DNA of 64,000 nt. Origin: Luteitalea sp. TBR-22. GTDB taxonomy: Bacteria; Acidobacteriota; Vicinamibacteria; Vicinamibacterales; Vicinamibacteraceae. Of the stretch, positions 43,124-52,874 are shown piece by piece (position 1 is the stretch's first letter; each line of letters begins with the position of its first letter). The position numbers and the translations under genes are program-made. Below the pieces are notes generated by a model that worked only from the letters and a program-made list of their open reading frames with translations, made no database searches and was not told the origin of the DNA. Where the stretch lies: assembly GCF_016865485.1 (NCBI RefSeq), contig NZ_AP024452.1:4548501-4612500 (forward strand), read 5' to 3'.

Positions 43124-44548
43124 GTGTCACGGGCGCGGCTGATCCCGGCAATCGACGTGCTGCTCGGGCTCCCGGCTGCCGGGCCCCTGGCCGAACGCCA
43201 CGGGGCCCGCGCGTTCCGCGCCGCGCTCGAGGCGGCGGTGGCGCGCGTGCGCGCGGCCCTGCTCGCCGGCGACGACGAAACGGACTCGCGGGACGCCGTC
43301 GCGGCGCGCATCCTCGAGGCCACCGCCACCGCGCTCGACGCCGCGGCGCGCCCCTCGCTCCGCGCGGCCATCAATGCCACCGGCGTGGTGATCCACACCA
43401 ACCTGGGTCGGGCGCCGCTGGCCCGCACGGCCCTCGACGCCATGGCGGCCGTCGCCGCCGGCTACAGCACCCTGGAGTACGACATCGTCACCGGCGGCCG
43501 GGGCAGCCGCCACCTGCATCTGGATGCCCTGCTGGCGGAGGCGACGGGCGCGGCGGCCGGCGTGGCCACCAACAACACGGCCGCAGGGCTGACGCTCGCG
43601 CTCGCCGCCATCGCGGCGGGGCGAGAGGTGATCATCAGCCGCGGCGAACTCGTGGAGATCGGCGGCGGCTTCCGCGTCCCCGACATCCTGCGGGGCTCGG
43701 GGGCGCTGCTGCGCGAGGTCGGGACGACCAACCGGACTCGCGTCGCCGACTATGCCGCCGCGATCACCGATCGGACCGCCGCAATCCTCCGCGTCCACCC
43801 GTCGAACTTCCGGATGGAGGGGTTCACGGCACGGCCGTCGCTCGGTGAGCTCTCCGGCGTCGCCCGCGGTCTGGGCGTGCCCGTGATCGAGGATCAGGGC
43901 AGCGGCTGGCTCGGGTTCGACCTGTTCCCTGACGGCACCTTCCCGCCCGAGGCGCGCGCCGTGCTCGCGCATGAGCCGGCGGTGCGCGAGAGCATCCGCG
44001 ACGGCGCCGACGTGGTGGCGTTCAGTGGCGACAAGCTGCTCGGGGGACCGCAAGCGGGGTTGCTGGTGGGCCGTGCCGACCTGCTGGCGTGCATCAGGAA
44101 GCATCCGCTCATGCGCGCGGTCAGGGTGGACAAGGTGACCTACGCGGGCCTCGACGCCACGCTGCGGGCGTTCCTGGCGGGTCGTGCCGGCCGGGAGGTT
44201 CCCGTCATGCGGATGCTGGCGCTCTCCGACGAGGCCCTGGAGACGCGTGCGCGGGTGCTTGCCCGTCGACTGGACGAGGCCGGCGTGGCCTGCGAGACGG
44301 CCGCCGGACTGTCGACGATCGGCGGGGGATCGACGCCAGGGGCGACGCTGCCGACGACGCTGGTGCGACTGCGGACCTCGTCGCCTGACGCCCTCGCGGC
44401 GGCGCTGCGGCGGGGCGACCCGCCGGTCATCGCCCGGGTCCACGACGGCGCCGTGTGCCTCGACCCGAGGACGATCGGCGAGGCCGAGGAGGATGCGCTG
44501 GTGCAGGCGGTGTCGACCGCTCGAGGCCGGCGCGCGGTGCCGTCCTGA
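43124..44548 (+). CDS. selA: L-seryl-tRNA(Sec) selenium transferase
   Basis: 474 residues from a GTG. PLP enzyme that converts Ser-tRNA(Sec) to Sec-tRNA(Sec). Motifs include INATGVVIHTNLGRAPL, EYDIVTGGRGSRH, and FSGDKLLGGPQAGLLVG with the cofactor lysine. The later MRAVRVDKVTYAGLDATL segment is typical. No selB, selC or selD is seen in the window. The frame may extend a few codons upstream, but the GTG gives the usual length. Selenoprotein synthesis is implied if the other genes are present elsewhere. Confidence 0.93.
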   Translation: MSRARLIPAIDVLLGLPAAGPLAERHGARAFRAALEAAVARVRAALLAGDDETDSRDAVAARILEATATALDAAARPSLRAAINATGVVIHTNLGRAPLARTALDAMAAVAAGYSTLEYDIVTGGRGSRHLHLDALLAEATGAAAGVATNNTAAGLTLALAAIAAGREVIISRGELVEIGGGFRVPDILRGSGALLREVGTTNRTRVADYAAAITDRTAAILRVHPSNFRMEGFTARPSLGELSGVARGLGVPVIEDQGSGWLGFDLFPDGTFPPEARAVLAHEPAVRESIRDGADVVAFSGDKLLGGPQAGLLVGRADLLACIRKHPLMRAVRVDKVTYAGLDATLRAFLAGRAGREVPVMRMLALSDEALETRARVLARRLDEAGVACETAAGLSTIGGGSTPGATLPTTLVRLRTSSPDALAAALRRGDPPVIARVHDGAVCLDPRTIGEAEEDALVQAVSTARGRRAVPS

Positions 44549-44552
44549 TGAC

Positions 44553-44573
44553 GGCGGCGTGGGACCCGCCGCC
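44553..44573. terminator. Hairpin after selA
   Basis: GGCGGCG (44553-44559) pairs with CGCCGCC (44567-44573), 7 bp with a 7-base loop, starting five bases after the selA stop. It lies between the convergent selA and rfbB genes. No T run follows, so the terminator role is tentative. Confidence 0.35.
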
Positions 44574-44630
44574 CGGCAAGAGTGGGGCGCCCGTCACGGC
44601 GAGCGATGCGTGCGGCGCGCGTCGACTGGC

Positions 44631-45692
44631 TCAGGCGCCGTAGTGCGCGGTGACCCACTCGCGGTAGGAGCCGCTGGTCACGTGCAGCACCCAGTCCTGG
44701 TGGTCGAGGTACCACTGGACCGTCTGGCGCATCCCGGCCTCGAAGGTGTGCGAGGGCTCCCAGGCCAGTTCGGTGCGGATCTTCGTCGGGTCGATCGCGT
44801 AGCGCCGGTCGTGACCGGGACGATCGCGCACGTAGGTGATCAGGTCCGAGTACCGGCCGTCGGGACGCGGCTGCAGCTCGTCGAGGATGCCGCACAGCGT
44901 GTGGACGACGGCGATGTTCTGCCGCTCGCTGTTGCCGCCGACGTTGTAGGTCTCCCCCACCCGACCGGCGTCGAGCACGCGCACGATCGCCGAGCAGTGA
45001 TCCTCCACGTACAACCAGTCGCGCACGTTCTTGCCGTCGCCGTAGACCGGCAGCGGCTTGCCCGCCAGGGCGTTGTGGATGATCAGCGGGATCAGCTTCT
45101 CGGGAAACTGGTACGGCCCGTAGTTGTTGGAGCAGTTGGTCGTGAGCGTCGGCAGGCCGTAGGTGTGGTGGTACGCGCGCACGAGGTGATCGGACCCGGC
45201 CTTGGAGGCCGAGTACGGGCTGTTGGGCGCGTACGGCGTCGTCTCGGAGAACGCCGGATCGTCGGCGCCCAGCGAGCCGTAGACCTCGTCGGTCGAGACG
45301 TGCAGGAAGCGGAACGCGTGGCGGGCGTCGCCGTCGAGCGAGGCCCAGTAGGCCTTGACCTCGTCGATCAGCGCGAAGGTGCCGACCAGGTTGGTCTCGA
45401 CGAAGGCGGCGGGGCCGTGGATGGAACGATCGACGTGGCTCTCGGCCGCGAAGTTGACGACGGCCACCGGCTGGTGCTCACGCAACAGGCGCGACACCAC
45501 GGCACGATCGCCGATGTCGCCGCGCACCAGTTCGTGCCGCGGGTTGCCCTCGAGTACCGCCAGGTTCTCCGGGTTGCCCGCGTACGTCAGCTTGTCGAGG
45601 TTGACGACCCGCCCCTCGCGGCGCGCGAGCCAGTAGTGCACGAAGTTGGCGCCGATGAAGCCGGCGCCGCCGGTCACAAGGATCGTGGCCAT
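44631..45692 (-). CDS. rfbB: dTDP-glucose 4,6-dehydratase
   Basis: 353 residues. Extended short-chain dehydrogenase that makes dTDP-4-keto-6-deoxyglucose for rhamnose and other deoxysugars. It shows the NAD loop [24 protein letters not shown], the TDEVYGSL catalytic segment and [16 protein letters not shown] with the YxxxK pair. The remaining rfb genes are not in the window. It is downstream of nuoN on the same strand with a 54-bp gap holding an AATT-type hairpin, and is probably a separate unit. Confidence 0.95.
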   Translation of the reverse strand: MATILVTGGAGFIGANFVHYWLARREGRVVNLDKLTYAGNPENLAVLEGNPRHELVRGDIGDRAVVSRLLREHQPVAVVNFAAESHVDRSIHGPAAFVETNLVGTFALIDEVKAYWASLDGDARHAFRFLHVSTDEVYGSLGADDPAFSETTPYAPNSPYSASKAGSDHLVRAYHHTYGLPTLTTNCSNNYGPYQFPEKLIPLIIHNALAGKPLPVYGDGKNVRDWLYVEDHCSAIVRVLDAGRVGETYNVGGNSERQNIAVVHTLCGILDELQPRPDGRYSDLITYVRDRPGHDRRYAIDPTKIRTELAWEPSHTFEAGMRQTVQWYLDHQDWVLHVTSGSYREWVTAHYGA

Positions 45693-45696
45693 CGAG

Positions 45697-45721
45697 AATT
45701 TGAAACTTGAACTTCCAAATT
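45697..45721. repeat. AATTTGAA hairpin between nuoN and rfbB
   Basis: AATTTGAA (45697-45704) faces TTCCAAATT (45713-45721) around a short spacer containing ACTTGAAC. It is a short member of the AATT-type repeats. Confidence 0.55.
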
Positions 45722-45746
45722 GGACTGGTCTAGCGGCCGAAGGTCG

Positions 45747-47183
45747 CTAGAACAGTCCCTGCACGCTCTGCACCGCGAGGTTGATCACGCGGGTCGGGAC
45801 GACACCGAGGTAGAAGATGGCCAGCGTCGCGATGGCCAGGCCGGCCACGGCGCTGCGCGGCACCGCGGGCGCCGGGTCGATGGCGACCTCGTCGGACATG
45901 TACATGAGCACCACGATGCGCAGGTAGAAGTACACCGAGATGACGCTCGTGAGCACGCCGATGATCGCCAGGGCGTAGTAGCCCTCCTGCACGGCCGCGG
46001 CGAACACGTACCACTTGGCCACGAACCCGGCCGTCGGCGGCAGGCCGCCGAGCGACAGCAGGAAGATGGTCATGACCGCCGCCATGCCGGGACGGCGGTG
46101 CCACAGGCCCGCGAAGTCGCGCACGTTGTCGTGCGGGTGGTCCTCGGTCGACAACAGGGCCATCACGCCGAAGGCCGCGACGTTGGTGATCCCGTACGAG
46201 GCCAGGTAGAACAGCATGCCGGCCTTGCCGACCGAGTTGGCGGCGATGAGGCCGACCAGCAGGTAGCCACCGTGCGCGATGCTCGAGTACGCCAGCATGC
46301 GCTTGACGTTGCCCTGCGCCACGCCGACCGTCGTGCCGAGCACCATCGTCGCGACGGCCAGCGCCGAGACGATCGGGGCCCACTCGGCGTGCATCGGCTC
46401 GAAGGCCGACAGGAACACGCGGATGAAGGCGGCGAAGGCGGCGGCCTTGACGCCGGTGGACATGAAGCCGGTGACCAGGGTGGGCGCGCCCTCGTAGGCG
46501 TCGGGCGTCCACATGTGGAACGGTACGGCCGACACCTTGAACGCGAAGCCGACCAGCAGCAGCGCGAGGGCGAGGATCACCATCACGCTCGGCGCGTTGA
46601 CCTGGCTGGCCAGGGTCGCGGCGACCTGCTCGAGGCGGGTGCTGCCGACGACACCGTAGGTGAACGCGACGCCGTACAGGAAGAACGCGCTCGAGAACGC
46701 CCCGAGGATGAAGTACTTGAACGACGCCTCGGCGCCGGCCTCGCTGCTGCGGCGGATGCCGGTCAGCACGTACACCGACAGCGACATCACCTCGAGGGCG
46801 AGGAAGATCACCAGCAGGTCGCTGGCGCCGGCCATCAGCATCATCCCGGAGATGCCGAAGAGCATCAGCGTGAAGTACTCGCCGGCCGGGATGCGTTCCC
46901 GCTCGACGACCGACGTCGAGAACAGGATCGTCAGGATGCCGATCGCGCACAGCGTGACGTTCAGGAACAGCGCGAAGTTGTCGGCGCGCATGACGCCGAA
47001 GCCGGTGAGGTCGCGGCCCCACAGCAGCATCGAGGCGATGGCGGCGCCGGTGAGCCCGATCAGGCCCAAGCCGCCCAGCGGCACCTTCTCGCCCTTCGGC
47101 TGGAACGACTCGGCCACCATCGTCACGATCGCGGTGAGCGTGACGATGAGGGTCGGCATGATGGCTTGCAGGTCGGTCATCAT
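45747..47183 (-). CDS. nuoN: NADH-quinone oxidoreductase subunit N
   Basis: 478 residues. One of the three antiporter-like proton-pumping subunits of complex I. About 14 transmembrane helices are visible. Conserved segments are GAFSSAFFLYGVAFTYG, FAFKVSAVPFHMWTPDAYEGAPT with the functional lysine, and AYSSIAHGGYLLVG. The ATG at 47183 overlaps the nuoM stop by four bases. It is the last gene of the nuo cluster. Confidence 0.96.
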   Translation of the reverse strand: MMTDLQAIMPTLIVTLTAIVTMVAESFQPKGEKVPLGGLGLIGLTGAAIASMLLWGRDLTGFGVMRADNFALFLNVTLCAIGILTILFSTSVVERERIPAGEYFTLMLFGISGMMLMAGASDLLVIFLALEVMSLSVYVLTGIRRSSEAGAEASFKYFILGAFSSAFFLYGVAFTYGVVGSTRLEQVAATLASQVNAPSVMVILALALLLVGFAFKVSAVPFHMWTPDAYEGAPTLVTGFMSTGVKAAAFAAFIRVFLSAFEPMHAEWAPIVSALAVATMVLGTTVGVAQGNVKRMLAYSSIAHGGYLLVGLIAANSVGKAGMLFYLASYGITNVAAFGVMALLSTEDHPHDNVRDFAGLWHRRPGMAAVMTIFLLSLGGLPPTAGFVAKWYVFAAAVQEGYYALAIIGVLTSVISVYFYLRIVVLMYMSDEVAIDPAPAVPRSAVAGLAIATLAIFYLGVVPTRVINLAVQSVQGLF

Positions 47184-48787
47184 CGGGCTGCCTGCTCCGA
47201 GATCACTGAGGGGAGGCTCCGCTCGGCGAGCGGGCCGCTCGCGGCCGGAACGGGCCGCGGCGTGGTGAGGGGCACGGCCCCGGCGAGGGCGGGCCGTTGC
47301 GCGTGCAGGCGCTGCACCAGCCGGTCGACCGAGGGCGCCATCGGCGCCAGGAACACGTTCGGGAACACGCCCATGACGATGGCGAGCACCAGAATCGGTC
47401 CGAGGGCGGCCCACTCACGCGGCTCGAGGTCGTGCAGGTCCTTGTTCTTGGGGTTGGTGAGCGGCCCGTAGTTCACGCGCTGGAACATCCACAGCATGTA
47501 CACGGCCGAGAGGATCACGCCGGTGGCGGCGACGGCGGCCAGGGCCGGGCGCCAGCGGTAGCCACCGAGCAGCGACAGGAACTCGCCGATGAAGCCGTTG
47601 AGGCCGGGCATGCCGATCGACGAGAGCGTGACGATCAGGAACGCGGCGACCAGCTTCGGCGTGACGTGCTTCAGGCCGCCGTACTCGGCGATCTGGCGGG
47701 TGTGGCGCCGGTCCGAGAGCATGCCGACGATGAGGAACAGGCCGCCGGTGCTGATGCCGTGGTTGAGCATCTGGTAGATGGCGCCCTCGAGGCCCTGGAC
47801 GTTGGCCGCGCAGATGCCGAGCACGATCACGCCCATGTGGCTCACCGAGGAGTAGGCCACCAGCTTCTTCATGTCGGGCTGCACCATCGCGACCAGCGCG
47901 CCGTAGACGATGCCGATCACCGCCAGGGTGCCGATCCAGGGCGCCACCTGCAGCGCCGCGTCGGGGAACAGCGGGAACGCGAAACGGATCAGGCCGTAGG
48001 TGCCCATCTTCAGGAGCACGCCGGCCAGGATCACCGAGCCGGCGGTCGGCGCCTGCACGTGCGCGTCGGGCAGCCACGTGTGGAACGGGAACAGCGGCAC
48101 CTTGATCGCGAAGGCGAGCGCGAAGGCGAGGAAGAACCAGAGCTGCGTCCGCGGGTCGAGCGAGAGCTGGTACAGCTGCAGCACGTTGAAGCTGTACTGC
48201 CCCGTCGCCTGGGCGTGGATCACCGCCAGGCCGATGATGGCGATGAGCATCAGGACGCTGCCCGCCATCGTGTAGAGGATGAACTTGACCGCCGCGTACA
48301 CCCGCTGGTCGTAGCCCCAGATCCCGATGAGGAAGTACATCGGAATGAGCATCGCGTCCCAGAAGATGTAGAAGAGGAACAGGTCCAGCGACAGGAACAC
48401 GCCGAGCATGCCGGTCTCGAGCGCCAGGATGAAGAAGGAGAACTCCTTCACCTTCTTCTCCACGCCGTGCCACGAGGACAGCAGGGCGAGGGGCGTCAGG
48501 AACCCGGTCAGGACGACCAGCCACAGGCTGATGCCGTCGACGCCCAGGTGGTAGTCGATGCCGAACGCGGGAATCCACGCCACCCGCTCGACGAGCTGGA
48601 AGTCGGCCGAGACGGGGTCGAAGGCGCGCCAGACCGCGAGGGTCAGCACGAACACCACCAGCGAGATGGCGAGCGCGACGTTGCGCACCAGGCCGTTCCG
48701 CTCGCCGTCCTTGTTGGGCAGGGCGAGCAGCAGGAGCGCGCCGATGAGCGGCGCGAAGACGGTGAGGGTGAGGAGCGGGAAGGTCAT
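47180..48787 (-). CDS. nuoM: NADH-quinone oxidoreductase subunit M
   Basis: 535 residues, a membrane pump subunit of complex I. Conserved motifs include FFILALETGMLGVFLSLDLFLFYIFWDAMLIPMYFLIG split over two helices, AIKVPLFPFHTWLPDAHVQAPT with the transport lysine, and AYSSVSHMGVIVLG. The C-terminal tail is alanine- and proline-rich and longer than usual. It overlaps nuoL and nuoN by four bases each, showing tight coupling. Confidence 0.96.
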   Translation of the reverse strand: MTFPLLTLTVFAPLIGALLLLALPNKDGERNGLVRNVALAISLVVFVLTLAVWRAFDPVSADFQLVERVAWIPAFGIDYHLGVDGISLWLVVLTGFLTPLALLSSWHGVEKKVKEFSFFILALETGMLGVFLSLDLFLFYIFWDAMLIPMYFLIGIWGYDQRVYAAVKFILYTMAGSVLMLIAIIGLAVIHAQATGQYSFNVLQLYQLSLDPRTQLWFFLAFALAFAIKVPLFPFHTWLPDAHVQAPTAGSVILAGVLLKMGTYGLIRFAFPLFPDAALQVAPWIGTLAVIGIVYGALVAMVQPDMKKLVAYSSVSHMGVIVLGICAANVQGLEGAIYQMLNHGISTGGLFLIVGMLSDRRHTRQIAEYGGLKHVTPKLVAAFLIVTLSSIGMPGLNGFIGEFLSLLGGYRWRPALAAVAATGVILSAVYMLWMFQRVNYGPLTNPKNKDLHDLEPREWAALGPILVLAIVMGVFPNVFLAPMAPSVDRLVQRLHAQRPALAGAVPLTTPRPVPAASGPLAERSLPSVISEQAAR

Positions 48788-50964
48788 CGCGCGAGGAAGT
48801 ACCCCAGGACCAGCAGCGCGCCCGTGAAGAGCGACGCCGCGTAGACGCGCACCGAGCCGGTCTGCAGCAGGCGCAACGCGCCGGCCGACTCGCGCACCAG
48901 ATGACCCGTGCCGTTGACGGCGCCGTCGATGATCCTGGCGTCGACCGTCTTCCAGAGCACGGAGGAAGACCCATCACGCAGCGGGTGCACGATCGCCGCG
49001 TCGTAGATCTCGTCCACGTAGTACTTGTTCAACAGGAGGCGGTGGAGGGGCGCCAGGCTGCGCGCCGCGCCGTCGGCCGCCTCGGGCCGCTGCAGGAAGA
49101 AGAATGCCGCCAGGCCGATGCCGACGAAGGCCAGCACCGTGGACACGCCCATGAGCGTGAGCTCGGTCTGCGTCTTGGCGGGATCGGCGTGTTCCGCTGC
49201 CGCGCCGTGCTCGCTGGCCGGGGCCTCGTGGCCACCGTCAGCCACGGCAGGCGCGCCGTGGTCCATCGCCGGCATCGCGTGGTCGCCGGCCGGCGCCCCG
49301 TGATCGCCGCCAGCGACGGCCGGGCCGTGCGCCGCAGCCGCCGGATGGAAGGCCGGGTGCAGGAAGGTCTCGATGGCGTTGCTGCCGCCGAGCGCGTGCG
49401 GCACGCCGACGTAGCCAGCCGCGACCGAACCGAGCGCCAGCAGCACCAGCGGCCCGGCCATCGCCCACGGCGACTCGTGCGGCGCGCCGTGGTGGCCGTG
49501 CCCATGCGAGTGGTCATCGTGCGCGGCGTGGGTGTCGTGCCCGTGCCCATGCGCGTCGTGGCCGTGTGCCGCGCTCGCCCCGAGCGGAGTCGAGGGGTGG
49601 GCGTCATGGCCGTCGTGGCCCGCCACCTCGAACCGCTCCTTGCCGTGGAACGTCATGAAGATGAGGCGGAACATGTAGCAGGCCGTCAGCAGGCCCGTGA
49701 GGGCGCCGATGGCCCACAGGCCGGTGTGGCCCGTGTAGTAGGCCTGGAACAGGATTTCGTCCTTGCTGAAGAACCCGGCCAGGCCGGGCACGCCGGCGAT
49801 GGCCGCCGCGCCGATCACGAACGTCCAGTAGGTGATCGGCATGTACTTCTTCAGCCCGCCCATCTTCCGCATGTCCTGCTCGCCGGCCATCGCATGGATG
49901 ACCGAGCCGGAGCCGAGGAACATCAGGGCCTTGAAGAACGCGTGCGTGTAGAGGTGGAAGACGCCGGCCGAGAAGGCGCCGACGCCCATCGCCAGGAACA
50001 TGTACCCGAGCTGCGACACCGTCGAGTACGCGAGCACGCGCTTGATGTCGTTCTGCACCAGGCCGATCGTGCCGGCCATCAGCGCAGTCAGCGCGCCGAT
50101 CACCGCCACCACCTGCATCGTGTGCGGCGCGTGCGCGAACAGCTCGGCGTTGCGGCCGATCATGTACACGCCCGCGGTCACCATCGTCGCCGCGTGGATG
50201 AGGGCAGAGACCGGCGTCGGCCCCTCCATGGCGTCGGGCAGCCAGACGTACAGCGGAATCTGCGCCGACTTGCCGGTGGCGCCGATGAAGAACAGCAGCG
50301 TCGTGATCGACAGCACGCCCCAGGTGAGCTCGACGGGCATCGTCGCGACCTTCTGCGCGATGGCCGTGAAGTCGAGGGTGCCGAAGGTGACGAACGCGCC
50401 GAACATGCCGAGGATGAAGGCGAAGTCACCGATGCGGTTGACGATGAACGCCTTCTTGCCGGCATCGGTGGCCGACTTCTTGGAGAACCAGAAGCCGATG
50501 AGCAGGTAGGAGCAGAGGCCGACGCCCTCCCAGCCCACGAACATGATCGGGAAGCTGGCGCCGAGCACCAGCGTGAGCATGAACGCGACGAACAGGTTCA
50601 GGTACGAGAAGTAGCGCGCGTACTCGCCGTCGCGCTCCTCGTGCATGTAGCTGGTCGAGTAGATGTGGATCAGCGAGCCGATGCCGGTGATGACCAGGAT
50701 CATCACGGTCGAGAGCGGGTCGAGGCGCAGCGCGAAGGGGACGGTGAAGTCGCCCGACGACATCCACGTGAAGACCGTCTGCTCGAGGACGCGCTGGTCG
50801 GCCGGGGCGCCGAAGATCTGCGCCGCCGCGGCCAGCGACAGGCCGAACGACGCCAGCAGCGCCGCGACGGCGACGCCGCCCGACACGGCCTTGGGGAGCT
50901 TCCGGCCGAGGAACGCGTTGATCAGGAACCCGATGAACGGGGCGAGGATGATGAACAGGAGCAT
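48784..50964 (-). CDS. nuoL: NADH-quinone oxidoreductase subunit L with histidine-rich insertions
   Basis: 726 residues from the ATG at 50964; an in-frame GTG at 50985 is less likely. The largest pump subunit of complex I, with GWEGVGLCSYLLIGFWF, KSAQIPLYVWLPDAMEGPTPVSALIHAATMV and a long C-terminal lateral helix region. Two low-complexity segments interrupt the C-terminal third: residues about 450-497 with 16 histidines (HGHDAHGHGHDTHAAHDDHSHGHGHH split around), and about 537-594 with repeated DHGAPA units. These are unusual for NuoL. The gene overlaps nuoM by four bases. Confidence 0.95.
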   Translation of the reverse strand: MLLFIILAPFIGFLINAFLGRKLPKAVSGGVAVAALLASFGLSLAAAAQIFGAPADQRVLEQTVFTWMSSGDFTVPFALRLDPLSTVMILVITGIGSLIHIYSTSYMHEERDGEYARYFSYLNLFVAFMLTLVLGASFPIMFVGWEGVGLCSYLLIGFWFSKKSATDAGKKAFIVNRIGDFAFILGMFGAFVTFGTLDFTAIAQKVATMPVELTWGVLSITTLLFFIGATGKSAQIPLYVWLPDAMEGPTPVSALIHAATMVTAGVYMIGRNAELFAHAPHTMQVVAVIGALTALMAGTIGLVQNDIKRVLAYSTVSQLGYMFLAMGVGAFSAGVFHLYTHAFFKALMFLGSGSVIHAMAGEQDMRKMGGLKKYMPITYWTFVIGAAAIAGVPGLAGFFSKDEILFQAYYTGHTGLWAIGALTGLLTACYMFRLIFMTFHGKERFEVAGHDGHDAHPSTPLGASAAHGHDAHGHGHDTHAAHDDHSHGHGHHGAPHESPWAMAGPLVLLALGSVAAGYVGVPHALGGSNAIETFLHPAFHPAAAAHGPAVAGGDHGAPAGDHAMPAMDHGAPAVADGGHEAPASEHGAAAEHADPAKTQTELTLMGVSTVLAFVGIGLAAFFFLQRPEAADGAARSLAPLHRLLLNKYYVDEIYDAAIVHPLRDGSSSVLWKTVDARIIDGAVNGTGHLVRESAGALRLLQTGSVRVYAASLFTGALLVLGYFLAR

Positions 50965-50978
50965 CGCGTCTTGTCGCC

Positions 50979-51281
50979 CTACCACTTCAGGGAGGTGAAG
51001 GCATCGGGCGTGAGCGTCTCCCGGTGCCGGAACAGGGCGATGACGATCGCCAGGCCGACGGCGGCCTCTGCCGCCGCCACGGTCATCACGAAGAACGTGA
51101 TGATCTGGCCCTCGACCGACCCGTTGAAGCGCCCGAGCGCCACGAACGTCAGGTTCACGGCGTTGAGCATGATCTCCACCGACAGCAGCAGCGTGATCAG
51201 GTTGCGCCGCAGGAAGATGCCGGCGGTCCCGATGCTGAACAGCAGCGCGGAGAGAAGCAGGTAGTGATTGAGCGTGATCAT
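50979..51281 (-). CDS. nuoK: NADH-quinone oxidoreductase subunit K
   Basis: 100 residues, three transmembrane helices, the standard size. The pattern begins NHYLLLSALLFSIGTAGIFLRRNLI and continues with LLSVEIMLNAVNLTFVALGRF, with the conserved helix-2 glutamate in SVEIM. A second acidic residue is in AAAEAAVGLAIVIALFR. It lies between nuoJ and nuoL. Confidence 0.96.
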   Translation of the reverse strand: MITLNHYLLLSALLFSIGTAGIFLRRNLITLLLSVEIMLNAVNLTFVALGRFNGSVEGQIITFFVMTVAAAEAAVGLAIVIALFRHRETLTPDAFTSLKW

Positions 51282-51297
51282 CGGCGGATGTCCGGGC

Positions 51298-51813
51298 CTA
51301 GACGGTCTTCTTGGCCAGCACCACGGCGCCGACCATGGCGACGAGGATGAGGATCGAGGTGACCTCGAACGCGAAGGCGTGGTCGCGGAACAGCATGACG
51401 CCGATGTCGCGGACCGAGGCGACCCGCGCAGCGGCCTGCGGGTCGTTGACGAAGGGCACCGCCCCGAGCCGGCTGAGCGCCCACACCAGCATCGTGCCCA
51501 TGCCGAGCGCGAGCACCGCGCCGAACGCCTTGACGCCGCCGGGAATCGGCAGCTGGGCGCCCGGGGCGACGTCCTCCCGCGGCGCGTTGAGCAGCATCAC
51601 CACGAAGAGGAACAGCACCATGATGGCGCCGGCGTACACGACGATCTGGGTGACCGCGACGAACGGCGAGTCGAGGCCCACGTAGAGGCCGGCCAGCGAG
51701 ATGAACGACCCGATGAGCAGCAGCACGCTGTACATCGGATTGCGCTGCCCGATGACCCCGAGCGAGCAGATCAGCGAGATGGCGGCGAACAGGTAGAAGA
51801 GCCAGGGGGCCAC
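51298..51813 (-). CDS. nuoJ: NADH-quinone oxidoreductase subunit J
   Basis: 171 residues from a GTG at 51813, five transmembrane helices. Signatures are LICSLGVIGQRNPMYSVLLLIGSF and TQIVVYAGAIMVLFLFVVMLLN, which contains the hinge helix of the membrane arm. The GTG lies five bases after the nuoH stop. In most clusters nuoI separates nuoH from nuoJ; here it is absent. Confidence 0.94.
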   Translation of the reverse strand: MAPWLFYLFAAISLICSLGVIGQRNPMYSVLLLIGSFISLAGLYVGLDSPFVAVTQIVVYAGAIMVLFLFVVMLLNAPREDVAPGAQLPIPGGVKAFGAVLALGMGTMLVWALSRLGAVPFVNDPQAAARVASVRDIGVMLFRDHAFAFEVTSILILVAMVGAVVLAKKTV

Positions 51814-51818
51814 GGGTC

Positions 51819-52862
51819 TCAGCTCCAGTAGAGGACGCCGGCGGCCGTCACCAGCAGGTTGACGATCGAGAGCGGCAGCAGGCGCTTCCAGCCGAAGTCC
51901 ATCAGCTGGTCGTAGCGGTAGCGCGGGAGCGTCCAGCGCATCCAGATGTAGAAGAACAGCAGGAAGGCGAGCTTGCCGATGAACCACAGCGGCCCCAGCC
52001 AGTCGGGCAGGCCGGGCATGTAGAAGCCGCCCAGGAACAGGCTCGTGGCGACGCCGCACACCACCACCATGTTCACGTACTCGGCCAGGAAGAACAGCGC
52101 GAACGACATCGAGCTGTACTCGGTGTGGTAGCCGGCGACCAGTTCCTGCTCCGCTTCAGGGAAGTCGAACGGCGCGCGGTTGGTCTCGGCGATGCCGGCC
52201 ACGAAGAAGATGAAGAAGCCGACCGGCGCGAGGAACACGTACCAGCGCGGCACCGGGATGGCGTTGAACAGCCACCACACCCCGGCCTGCGCGTCGACGA
52301 TCTCGCGCAGCGACAGCGTGTTGGCGATCACCAGGACCGACGCCAGCGACATGCCGTAGGCGAGCTCGTAGCTGACCATCTGCGCCGAGCTGCGCAGGCC
52401 GCCGAGCAGCGAGTACTTGCTGTTGGAGGCCCAGCCGGCCAGCACGATGCCGTAGATGCCCATCGAGGTGATGGCGAACACCACGAGCACCGCCACGTTC
52501 AGGTCGGCCACCTGCAGCGGCACCGGCTTCTCCAGCAGCCCGAAGAACGTCGTCGGCGGGCCGAACGGGATCACGGCGAATGCCGCGAAGGCCGTCGTCG
52601 CCGAGAGGATCGGCGCCAGGTAGAACAGCCACTTGTCGGCGGCGACCGGACGGAGCTCCTCCTTGAAGATCAGCTTGACGATGTCGGCAAGCGGCTGGAG
52701 GAGGCCCAGGGGCCCCGTCCGGTTGGGGCCGACGCGCTGCTGGGCCCAGCCGGAGATCTTGCGCTCGAAGTACACGAGCACCGCTGCGGAGATCTGCAGC
52801 GCGAAGAAGACCACGCCGATGAGCGAGATCTGGAAGACGAGACTGGGAGTGATCGTCGGCAC
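51819..52862 (-). CDS. nuoH: NADH-quinone oxidoreductase subunit H
   Basis: 347 residues from a GTG. Forms the quinone pocket with NuoB and NuoD. Signatures are ERKISGWAQQRVGPNRTGPLGLLQPLADIVKL, GWASNSKYSLLGGLRSSAQMVSYEL and AETNRAPFDFPEAEQELVAGYHTEYSSM. About eight transmembrane helices. The start lies 12 bases after nuoF; the usual intervening nuoG is missing. Confidence 0.96.
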   Translation of the reverse strand: MPTITPSLVFQISLIGVVFFALQISAAVLVYFERKISGWAQQRVGPNRTGPLGLLQPLADIVKLIFKEELRPVAADKWLFYLAPILSATTAFAAFAVIPFGPPTTFFGLLEKPVPLQVADLNVAVLVVFAITSMGIYGIVLAGWASNSKYSLLGGLRSSAQMVSYELAYGMSLASVLVIANTLSLREIVDAQAGVWWLFNAIPVPRWYVFLAPVGFFIFFVAGIAETNRAPFDFPEAEQELVAGYHTEYSSMSFALFFLAEYVNMVVVCGVATSLFLGGFYMPGLPDWLGPLWFIGKLAFLLFFYIWMRWTLPRYRYDQLMDFGWKRLLPLSIVNLLVTAAGVLYWS

Positions 52863-52874
52863 GGACTCTTCTCG

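Noticed and set aside
42709-43848. A 379-codon plus-strand frame over selA and the 42586 gene
   Set aside because: It overlaps two better-supported genes and is composed of GR-rich sequence.
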